Positions 1 through 6,699 of a stretch of DNA of 11,498 nucleotides are shown piece after piece. Positions within the stretch are counted from its first letter, which is position 1. Each line of letters starts with the position of its first letter. This DNA is from Cylindrodendrum hubeiense (lineage: Eukaryota; Ascomycota; Sordariomycetes; Hypocreales; Nectriaceae). The stretch covers positions 1 through 11,498 of the forward strand of contig JAANBB010000764.1 in NCBI GenBank assembly GCA_014621425.1. Direction: 5' to 3'. A program made the position numbers and the translations under genes. The notes under the pieces are model-generated. The model saw only the letters and a list, made by a program, of their open reading frames with translations. It ran no database searches and was not told where the DNA came from.

Positions 1-179
1 ACTTGAGCAGGGACAAGGGCCAGCAACGTCCCAGACGACGACGAGTGGAGGCTATTCGTAGCTTCGAAGCTCTGTTCAGTGACAAAATCCTTGGGGCTCG
101 CCTCGTTTGGACCGATGCCGTCCGCTTGCTTCCGTCTGGGGCGGGTGCCGAAGGTTGAGTCGAGTGTCGCTGGATGGGT
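1..179 (-). CDS. Possible partial coding segment running off the left edge
   Basis: On the - strand one frame is open from just after a TAG at 182-180 to position 1 (59 codons) and has no stop at the window edge. Its composition is mixed and protein-like (Asp, Glu, Lys, Phe, Thr, then a Ser run and a hydrophobic end), unlike the Pro/Arg strings of the neighbouring frames. It ends in residues SSSSGTLLALVPAQ. It contains no ATG, so if coding it would have to be entered from an upstream exon; the TAG itself could serve as an acceptor, but I see no clear branch site before it. The family is not recognised. It may be chance openness in a stretch poor in stops. Confidence 0.15.
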
Positions 180-700
180 CTAGCTCGGTCGAGTGACGTC
201 GGGTGCTAGAGCGGGAATGGATCGTAGCCAGTGACGCCGATGGAAAGCCCGAGGGGATTGGATGGATTTCTGCGCACTGGGTTGCGCTGTGCGAGGGATT
301 GGATCGAGCTCGGCGATGGGAGCGGCACACAGCAGCGAGAGAGGTGTTGTTCTGAGTCGGGAATGAATGTTTTTGGTGGCGAGGCTGAGGCTGGGGGCCT
401 GTGGTTTGGGGGAGGGAAGGTTTTCGGGGTGCGCAAGGCTGAGGCAGTGGGCAGCACAGCGCACAGCGCAGGCGGAGGTTTGGCAAGTGCCACTGAAGGT
501 GGAGCCGGCTTTTTCTGGGGCAAAAGGGGAGGAGCGAGCCAATCCGGTTGCACCGGCCATGGCCACGGACCGCGTGAGCAGGGGGAAGGCGGAAGGAGGG
601 GCTCTGGTTGGCCCGGCCCGGGGTGGGACCCGTTCGGTGTTTGGTGGACGGGATGAACGACGGGCCTCGGGCTAGCTACCGTGGACTTACACCGACGACG
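1..700 (-). other. Leftward pyrimidine-rich leader-like region
   Basis: The + strand is very G-rich and the - strand correspondingly C/T-rich; for example 361-420 holds 31 G and only 5 C. In filamentous fungi such skew is typical of the leader just upstream of a start codon, with the pyrimidine-rich strand being the transcribed sense. I infer the 5' leader or promoter-proximal part of a gene transcribed to the left and lying mostly beyond position 1. The long Pro/Ser-rich frames here (such as 206-862 on -) follow from the skew and show no domain. The alternative is a G-rich non-coding stretch with no transcript. Confidence 0.35.
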
Positions 701-869
701 GGGCCTGAGGGGAGAGTGGGCTGTCGATGGACAGGGGCGAGTGATGCAAATGAATGGCCTGGAAATAAATGCTCGATGCGTCAGCCTGGGGGATAGATGA
801 TTCGATTGTTCCCCAAGTTGAGGACCCAATCCGGGAGGGAGGAGGACTATGGTCGATCTCATCGCAGCC

Positions 870-883
870 TATATATATATATA
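870..883. repeat. (TA)7 microsatellite, possible TATA-like element
   Basis: Seven perfect TA dinucleotides in an otherwise GC-rich region. It lies about 170-180 bp upstream, in the leftward sense, of the pyrimidine-rich tract at 1-700, so it could act as a TATA-like element for a leftward transcript. That role is inference; the repeat itself is plain in the sequence. Confidence 0.6.
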
Positions 884-2347
884 CTATCCAAGGTGCCCGA
901 AGCTATCCGAATCTCACTCCATGGTAAACTCGGTTTCGGCCATGGCACAATCATCATGCCTTGGTGCTGGCCCGATCGCCACTTTCAGAGTTCCAGTCTA
1001 CGTCCTGCGTCGACACTGCTCAGTCCCAGGACGAAGTTGAGGCGTGCAGCATTCTCCGGGATACAGCGTGCATCCTCACTAAGACCGGCGACACTCGTCT
1101 GCTGACTTCCGTACCCCATCCCCAACGTTGTATTGACACGCTGCCTCCTTTGTATCCCTATCTTTCGTCGGGACCGCAGCACTGGCTCGTTCGATGATCG
1201 AGGAGCAGGGAGCTCTCCAGGTCAGTGCTGCGTCTAGTTGTGAGGTCCCCCGTGAAAATCTACTTCTTTGCCCCCCAGTTTCGCGTCATGGCGGTGCTGA
1301 GGAGTGATTCATCCCTGCCCGTTGCCTCCCCGACACGTCCACCATGCCTTGACCCAGACTTTTGGTTTCTGGCTGTGCTTCGGATAGAGGCTGGATCTCC
1401 CGTATGACGAACATACTTCGACGGAATTGCCACTGGACGCGACCCCGGTGTGGGAGAAGTCCTTGGGTTACTGCCATTGGGAAAAGGGCGCTCTTCTAAA
1501 TTGCAGAAGAAGTTGGCTGAGACGGATTAAGCTCCAACAGCTGGTCCTGGAGGGACCGTCCATGAGGCAATAACCACTCGAGGCCATTGTGATGGAAAAG
1601 CTGGGCAGCCAAGATTGTCGCCATTGAGTCACCAAGGCTGAAAAGGTAATAGGAAGCCCATCGGGTCGTTTTGATTTGTCTTGTTCGGCTGGTATTGGCT
1701 TGTCATGGACAGTGGCCCATCGAGGAGCATCCCTCCACAGCTTCTCAAGGCCACTCACTGATGAGATAACACGAGCTTGTATCCAGCAGGACATAAGAGC
1801 GAGGACGGCTTATCTTTTTGGTATACTTAGTTGCATATTCGCAATCGTTTACATTTGTCTATCGCACATAGGTTCGACTTCAAAGGTTTCAAAGTCCGTG
1901 ATGCTTCTGACATCTGGGCGCAAGTTCCATGAAATGCACAAACCTTCTGACATTGGCTCTGTGGTACAGACACGGTACCAAAACCCGCATCATAATCATA
2001 ATTTACATGTACCATCAACGGACTTCCCAATAAAAAGAAACCAGGCGAAATGAGGTACAAGCCAATGACATCCAGGATATACTTGAGGTCTGATACGTAC
2101 CCGATTTACCCTATACCACACCGACTCGTGATGATGCAATCCTCCAGCCCCCAACCGCTGTGCGACAGCCACTTCACCGTACTTGGGCCAACTCTCCGGC
2201 AACCCTGCCCAACTCACTCAGTACTCCCACCAGTTTGCCGCCGGCAAATTCGTCGATGTCACCGGAGAAATATGACTCGGGTCTTGCTGGCCAGGCGGGC
2301 GTAATTCCCTCCACCCCTGTGTCGGTACCCGATGACTATTGACACCA
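884..2347. other. No supportable gene; AT-richer patch around 1640-2130
   Basis: No conserved domain, RNA gene or repeat is visible here. From about 1640 to 2130 the base composition becomes noticeably more AT-rich than the surroundings. A + strand frame ending at 2053 includes a hydrophobic run (YLFGILSCIFAIVYICL) but has no ATG start, only TTG, and no leader. It could be a degraded insertion, but I cannot identify a parent element. Confidence 0.4.
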
Positions 2348-2611
2348 TCATTGACCAACAACCACAAGCCAGGGACACCAGCATCCGGCAGCGGCACACG
2401 GGAGGCGGGCAACGGCACCACCACTCCAACCAACGCAAACATCCGAACCAGCGGTGTCCTGTGCGCGTCCAAGTGACACAGACCAGTCGTGAGGCCATCC
2501 GTGAGCCCAACCATCTCCAACTGAGCATCCCCCAAGCGAGATATCCCGTACCCGTGCTTTCAACATCGATTCTTGCTTGTCCTTTCCAGCAATTTCGAAC
2601 GGTATCGCCAT
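2348..2611 (-). CDS. Weak candidate: short protein-like open frame, unknown
   Basis: On the - strand a frame is open from 2719 (TGA at 2722-2720) down to a TGA at 2350-2348; the first ATG is at 2611, giving 87 aa. The part from about 2690 to 2520, including sequence before this ATG, has balanced composition with many charged residues (e.g. VVEVIRDYYMAIPFEIAGKD). The C-terminal half turns into Trp/Gly/Cys-rich residues typical of an untranslated frame. If real, the coding part may be an internal exon or a remnant joined to sequence upstream of 2689. I do not recognise the family, and no leader or splice signals support it. Confidence 0.15.
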   Translation of the reverse strand: MAIPFEIAGKDKQESMLKARVRDISLGGCSVGDGWAHGWPHDWSVSLGRAQDTAGSDVCVGWSGGAVARLPCAAAGCWCPWLVVVGQ

Positions 2612-3035
2612 GTAGTAATCCCTGATCACTTCGACCACACTAGGAACCTTCCGGCTTCTGGAACCATCGAATTGCTCTAGAAATTCCACATCCCAACAGC
2701 CGGCCCGCGGCCCGGCCCGTCAGGTTACCCGGTATTAGACCCCTGGGGAACTTGGTGTCTGTCTGGTTGTCTCTCATCCATACACCGACACACCATGACG
2801 CTGCTTCCAGACGTACCGCGTTTGCCTCCGGGCCTCTTTGTCTTACCTCGCCCGCGGAAGCCCGCCACTACCACCGGCTTGACTCTCCACCCCGCGCTGC
2901 ACGGCCGCTCCATGGACCGTCACATGAGCCCCTGCCGCCGCGAGATGAGATAACCTGGAGCAACCAAGTGGTGGTTCTTACTCAAGGGGGGCCGCCGTCC
3001 CCAGACCCCGGATCACCCGGCAGCCGCCCGACCGC

Positions 3036-3047
3036 CCGCCTAGGCGG
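3036..3047. repeat. 12-bp perfect palindrome, CCG-N6-CGG
   Basis: CCGCCTAGGCGG reads identically on both strands. Paired CCG/CGG triplets with fixed spacing are the general form of sites bound by fungal Zn2Cys6 dimers, here in everted order. A binding role is inference; a single occurrence in GC-rich DNA can be chance. Confidence 0.4.
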
Positions 3048-3595
3048 TGAGGAACAAAGCAACGACAACCAGTTGGACGAGGAGTATCTCACCGACCCTG
3101 GAAGAACCGTGGCCCCCGGAGGCCGAGATAGGGGCGCTGACCGCTCCATGATGCACAACGTTGACTAGGGTTTCTTGAGGTCTTTTTCTGCCGATATGTT
3201 GCTGATGGATGGGTAGACGTGGCCTCGGTGACAAGAGTGCATACTGCAGGGACTTAATGAGACTCCGAGATTGGGCTGATGGATGGACTTGTGTCTGGCC
3301 TCAATGTACGTCTCCCGCAATTATCTGTTGGGAAACTCACGTGGGAAGCGGGGGATTGGGAGGAACCTGCCGATTTTGAAACGACCATGGTTGCACAAGA
3401 GGTCAATAGTCACATCAAGTCGATAACAACTGTAGGTTGTATCGGCAATGGCTGTGCCATTTCCATTTCCACCAACCCACGTTCTCCTTCTGCACGAGAG
3501 AGCTTGTGATAATTCAAAGACCCATGATCCTCAATGGCTCCCGGAATTTCAAGACGGGCGCAATCGGAGACGAGGGGGGGAGCGTGGGCTCAGGG

Positions 3596-3904
3596 TCAAG
3601 GCTGACGACATAGTTTGATAACGACAGGGTCACCATGACGCCTCATCGATATTTCCCTGTTCACTTTGCGCTCACTCTCAGGCGCCACGAGGTGGACGAT
3701 GTTATATCGGACAGAACTAATGCCGGCGCCTTCATCCCGGCCGGATGTCGAATAGACCGGCGCCCTGCATGGACGCTGCCGGGGACTGCAGATGGGGCGC
3801 AAGGGCATACTGTGCCATTGAACTTGTCTGATGGATAATAGACCAATCGATGTAATGGCTTGACGAGAGAAGGGAAAAGAACTGATGCGTCGGCTGAAGA
3901 TCAT
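3596..3904. other. Two overlapping short open frames, one per strand
   Basis: On - a 102-aa ATG frame (3904 to 3596) starts with a Ser/Arg/Ile-rich stretch (MIFSRRISSFPFSRQAITSI) resembling a mitochondrial presequence and later becomes charged; its start context is poor (T at -3). On + a 67-aa frame (3635-3838) starts in the context CACC-ATG-AC, close to the fungal start consensus. They overlap almost completely, so at most one is likely real. Neither is recognised. Confidence 0.15.
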
Positions 3905-3954
3905 GCAACTAGAGAGACCCCAACTTGGAGCAAGTACCTGGCCGATGCGTTAAC

Positions 3955-3973
3955 CGAAGTAGTACGTACTTCG
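3955..3973. repeat. Hairpin-forming inverted repeat, 7-bp arms
   Basis: CGAAGTA and TACTTCG flank a 5-nt loop, a perfect stem. The right arm runs on into TTCGTACACC, so GTAC words recur three times within about 15 nt. It might be cruciform-forming or simply the GTAC/TTCGTAC-type low complexity found in many ascomycete intergenic regions. Confidence 0.5.
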
Positions 3974-4085
3974 TACACCACGTTGCTTTTTCGATCAAAA
4001 TGCTGTGTCAGATTCCCCCCAGCGGTCCGAGAGATGAGACAATGAGACATTCCACACAGGCGCTTAGGTCTAGGACCCAGGAACG

Positions 4086-4817
4086 TTACTTCGTCCTTTG
4101 TACATCTGGAGGTCCGTCACACAAGCAATGATTAGAAGTGCCACGTCTGGTTGCAGCCAGCTCTCGGCGAGGGCCCGAATCTTGTTTCTCGAGGTGGGCA
4201 GCCCGGGCCCATTGGGTAGGATCCCGCAAGCTTGTGTCACCACGGTGTTGTTGCCGAATGTCGGGACCAACCCTATTTGCCATGCCGGGCTCGTTGTTAG
4301 TTGTCCACGAACGATCCACCCATGGTGGGATCACCGGTTCGAAAGGCGTGGGGTCTGCCGCGCCAAGACTAGCTAAGGGCATGCCCCAGCCTTGCTGATG
4401 ACCCGGTGACCAAGTGTATGGGATGGAGGGACGCAGGAGAATGGCCTCGACGCGATGAGGCTGAAATGGCGACGAGGCCAGTCTTCTATGTGGGGGATCA
4501 ACCCAATCCTGTACGGACATACGGACGTCCAGTAGAGCGGTGTTGGGGCGGTGGGACCTGGGGCATTCTGGACAAGTCTCCCGCGTCCCTTGCAAGTACC
4601 ACTGCCGACGTCCCACAGCAACTGCGCGCACCCACTCCGAGAGCTGTGACAAGGCGGCCACACGCACGTTTCCCCGGAAAATCAAGGCCACCTCGCCTCG
4701 CATATGGAGTGCATCCAGTTGCATGGCCGAGAACGTACAATGACGTCTGAGAAGCTTTGAACCGCCTAGTTGGAAGCACGGGCCTCCACGCAATAGTTCT
4801 CGACAAAGTTGTTTCAT
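4086..4817 (-). CDS. Candidate hypothetical protein, 243 aa, unrecognised
   Basis: This is the longest ATG-started open frame in the window, single exon, with G at -3 of the ATG and stop TAA at 4088-4086. Composition is more protein-like than its neighbours, with Met, Gln, Glu and Val spread through it; residues about 31-70 could be helical (MQLDALHMRGEVALIFRG). A CPEC motif appears near residue 89, but without the partner cysteines of a zinc site. The C-terminal half is rich in Pro, Trp, Arg and Gly. There is no signal peptide, membrane segment or known domain. No CT-rich leader precedes the ATG, which argues against it. A frame this long is only mildly surprising by chance at this GC content. 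It diverges from the 4938-5579 frame with 120 bp between. Confidence 0.2.
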   Translation of the reverse strand: MKQLCRELLRGGPCFQLGGSKLLRRHCTFSAMQLDALHMRGEVALIFRGNVRVAALSQLSEWVRAVAVGRRQWYLQGTRETCPECPRSHRPNTALLDVRMSVQDWVDPPHRRLASSPFQPHRVEAILLRPSIPYTWSPGHQQGWGMPLASLGAADPTPFEPVIPPWVDRSWTTNNEPGMANRVGPDIRQQHRGDTSLRDPTQWARAAHLEKQDSGPRRELAATRRGTSNHCLCDGPPDVQRTK

Positions 4818-4937
4818 CTCTCAGGTACCGGGCGAGTCCTCAATCCGGGCCACATGTACTTCACCTTGCGGAGCAAACCTGCTCACCTAGCAGGTGAACA
4901 TTGAGCTGCATAGAGCGAGAAACCTCCGTTCTGTGCC

Positions 4938-5579
4938 ATGCCGCGTCGTGGCATCGCATGTGAGAACCGCAGGAGCGCAGGAGGATGTGAGCCATCGATT
5001 GGCTGGGGGTGGACCAAGGTCTGGTGGTGGGGATTCGATACAGAACGGCCCGATGGCGAGCCGCCCAGCACATCCCGGGCCATCGAATTGCGTACAAGAT
5101 GTGAGGATCCCAGGGCAGGCAGCTCGGGTGGCTGTAATTCAACGGCGCAAACCGTGTCTAACGGAGGGATGGGGTTGACTGCCGAGATGGGGAAGAGGCC
5201 AACTGCATCCGTGGGACGGCTGCGACCTGACACGTTGTCCAAGCAGCGGAAAGGCAATGCAAAGGGAACGCAGGCTAAGTTGCGGCGGATACGGAGTACA
5301 GGGATGAGGATAACCTGTGGATCGTGGATCATGGACGGCATCCATTCAGTAAACTCTGGCCAGGGTCAGAGCGGAGACGGCGAGCGGCCTAATGGCACGG
5401 GCGACAGAAAGCCAAATGGGTTTGCAAAGGTACAAGTAACTCGGCGCAGTGGTCTTGAGTGGCTCACTTGGCTCCCCCGATGCCAGATGGCCTTGTGGTG
5501 GTGGGCGAGCGACAAGGGCTGGATCGGCGAGAGGCGACCTGTCACTTTTGATTTGGCGATGGAGGGCCCACTGGATTGA
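4938..5579 (+). CDS. Candidate hypothetical protein, 213 aa, unrecognised
   Basis: Open from ATG at 4938 to TGA, with G at -3. The product would be basic and unusually rich in Trp and Gly (WGWTKVWWWG near residues 23-32 and a WWW near residue 190), which is what G-rich DNA yields when translated in any frame. No domain, signal peptide or membrane segment is seen. Its 3' half overlaps the leftward CT-rich leader at 5450-5990, so both are unlikely to be genuine in full. The divergent 243-aa frame starts 120 bp to its left. A chance open frame is the leading alternative. Confidence 0.13.
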   Translation: MPRRGIACENRRSAGGCEPSIGWGWTKVWWWGFDTERPDGEPPSTSRAIELRTRCEDPRAGSSGGCNSTAQTVSNGGMGLTAEMGKRPTASVGRLRPDTLSKQRKGNAKGTQAKLRRIRSTGMRITCGSWIMDGIHSVNSGQGQSGDGERPNGTGDRKPNGFAKVQVTRRSGLEWLTWLPRCQMALWWWASDKGWIGERRPVTFDLAMEGPLD

Positions 5580-5612
5580 CCGGTTGGGCCAGGGGCCCGA
5601 CTGGAGCGTGGC

Positions 5613-5828
5613 TTATCGAGGCAAACGACTTGGGACGTCGGTTGGTTCACGAATGTGAAGCGGGAGGCGGGAGACAGAACCGGACATGGGGGCGATGGAA
5701 GAACAAGTCGAGTAGCCGATGCGATACGTATGCGAGGAGTAAACGAGACGGATAGCGAGAGAAGAGGAGAGTAAAACCGACGAGAGGGGTAGAGCTACTA
5801 CTGCCGACCGGCAGTGGAGGCGAAGCAT
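5613..5828 (-). CDS. Candidate small protein, 71 aa, hydrophobic N-terminus
   Basis: ATG at 5828 has A at -3 and sits directly after a pyrimidine-rich stretch, the most fungal-looking start in the window; the frame ends at TAA (5615-5613). The N-terminus has a short basic part (MLRLHCRS) followed by AVVALPLSSVLLSSSLAI, which could be a signal peptide or membrane anchor, then a Ser/Pro/Arg-rich tail with few cysteines. The frame also stays open upstream through the CAC-rich repeat to 5947. It may be a uORF in a leader, an N-terminal exon, or chance. I do not recognise it. Confidence 0.2.
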   Translation of the reverse strand: MLRLHCRSAVVALPLSSVLLSSSLAIRLVYSSHTYRIGYSTCSSIAPMSGSVSRLPLHIREPTDVPSRLPR

Positions 5829-5884
5829 GATTGAAGATGATGAATGGAGGGCTGTCTCGACGAGTGAGAGACGGATGTGAAGAT

Positions 5885-5925
5885 GGTGGTGGAGGTGGAG
5901 GTGGAGGTGGATGTGGAGGTGGAGG
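5885..5925. repeat. (GGTGGA)n microsatellite
   Basis: Imperfect array of GGTGGA/GGAGGT units, interrupted once by GGATGT. Its translation is poly-Gly on + and His/Leu or Pro strings on -, so it does not support a coding call. The many GG steps could form two-layer G-quadruplexes on +. It lies in the leftward leader-like region, on the strand opposite the presumed transcript. Confidence 0.75.
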
Positions 5926-5988
5926 AAACTGTTCAGGATTATGGCTTCTAAAGACCGGTGATAACAGGGAAGGCAGCTTCAATCGGAT

Positions 5989-6056
5989 CTATTGCAACTC
6001 CCGAGTCAAGGTGTCCGACGTTTGAGGAAACTGTCGGTTGTAGCAGAAAGACTCAC
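5989..6056 (-). other. Candidate 68-nt spliceosomal intron
   Basis: On - the donor is GTGAGT at 6056-6051, a branch-like CTTGAC ends at 6005, and the acceptor TAG ends at 5989. Branch A to acceptor end is about 17 nt, and 68 nt is a normal intron size for filamentous ascomycetes. The branch differs from CTGAC/CTAAC by one base. A frame from ATG at 6141 reaches the donor after 28 codons, but splicing at this acceptor leads to a stop after 13 more codons. An intron in a 5' UTR is therefore more likely than one in a CDS. A more distal TAG at 5948 (109 nt) would instead join in frame to the 5828 ATG frame, but it lacks a branch site. Confidence 0.25.
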
Positions 6057-6274
6057 CGGTGAATCCTGCCGCAGCTTTCCACAGCCGGCCGTTGGGGTGA
6101 AACCGTTGGACACCACTTGGGGACGACGGCGCTGTCAGCATGGATGTGAGTCGTGCAAAGCGGACAAATGATGGCTTTGGCAAATTGGCATTGACGCGGG
6201 AGACGTCGCATTAAGAGCACGTTTCGATCGACCTGCCGGCATCTACGATGTCAATATTAGCCGGCTGCTAAGAC

Positions 6275-6553
6275 ATGACACCTGCAACACCTGCTACTCC
6301 TGTGATTGCTGTGATTGCTGCAACTCGGGCGACAATGCGACAGCGACAACTCCGAAACAGGCCAGGTACAGGTACAGCTGCATCTCATCTCTGCCTCACC
6401 ACCGCGTCCCCCCATCCCTACTCGCTCACCTGCTTGGCCCTCACCTTTCATGATGCGCGTGTTGGGTCGGGTTGCTTTCCGTTGAGTGGCTCTAGAAACG
6501 GGCCTCCTCCACCCAGCACCCCAAGACACACCGGCCCCGAGGTAAGGAGGTAA
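6275..6553 (+). CDS. Weak candidate open frame, 92 aa, in CT-rich tract
   Basis: ATG at 6275 with G at -3 opens a frame beginning MTPATPATPVIAVIAATRAT and ending Pro/Arg-rich; the TAA falls inside the GGTAAGGA duplication. GTAAGG at 6542 or 6550 and GTGAGT at 6557 could be donors, with CAG at 6621 or 6627 as acceptors, but the spliced frame stops within a few codons. No domain is seen. The + strand is C/T-rich from about 6270 to 6700, so this may be a uORF or leader of a rightward transcript divergent from the 5989-6056 element. Confidence 0.12.
   Translation: MTPATPATPVIAVIAATRATMRQRQLRNRPGTGTAASHLCLTTASPHPYSLTCLALTFHDARVGSGCFPLSGSRNGPPPPSTPRHTGPEVRR
6301..6318. repeat. 9-bp tandem duplication (TGTGATTGC x2)
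   Basis: Two perfect adjacent copies followed by TG. Inside the 6275 frame it encodes the repeated VIAVIA, consistent with replication slippage. Confidence 0.6.
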
Positions 6554-6556
6554 GGA
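6541..6556. repeat. 8-bp tandem duplication (GGTAAGGA x2)
   Basis: Two perfect copies followed by the partial, diverged GGTGAG. The units resemble splice donors (GTAAGG, GTAAGG, GTGAGT in a row), which could confuse intron prediction here. Confidence 0.6.
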
Positions 6557-6699
6557 GGTGAGTTATGCTGAATATAGCATCAAGACATTAGCTGTCACAT
6601 CTCGACTTTGGCAACTCGCAGATGCAGAGATGACACCACCACGACCCTCGAGCACCACCTGAACCGCCACTTCTACCACCACCCCTCCAAATTCCAGGT

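Larger units (their letters stand above)
5450..5990 (-). other. Leftward pyrimidine-rich leader-like region
   Basis: The - strand is strongly C/T-rich: 5881-5940 has 31 G against 2 C on +. It reads like a fungal 5' leader, with CT runs just before an ATG at 5828 and further CT runs after it. An intron-like element lies just upstream (5989-6056) and an inverted CCAAT (ATTGG, 6184-6188) lies about 130 nt further up. Together these suggest a leftward transcript starting near 6100-6200. What it would encode is unclear: after the 71-aa frame the - strand shows only unremarkable frames. Confidence 0.35.

Noticed and set aside
206..862. 218-aa Pro/Ser-rich open frame on -
   Set aside because: It follows directly from the C-rich - strand and has no domain. 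The listed initiation codon region lies outside a plausible leader, and neighbouring frames are equally long and Pro-rich.
1676..2053. 125-aa + strand frame with a membrane-like hydrophobic run
   Set aside because: It begins at TTG and has no ATG upstream of the hydrophobic part; the hydrophobicity follows from the AT-richer composition.
4336..4344. GGTTCGAAA, resembling a tRNA B box
   Set aside because: The flanks cannot form a T stem, and no A box, anticodon arm or acceptor stem lies at the right distance.
5831..6025. 64-aa Gly-rich + strand frame over the GGTGGA array
   Set aside because: The poly-Gly comes only from the microsatellite; flanking residues carry no signal and the strand is opposite to the leader-like skew.
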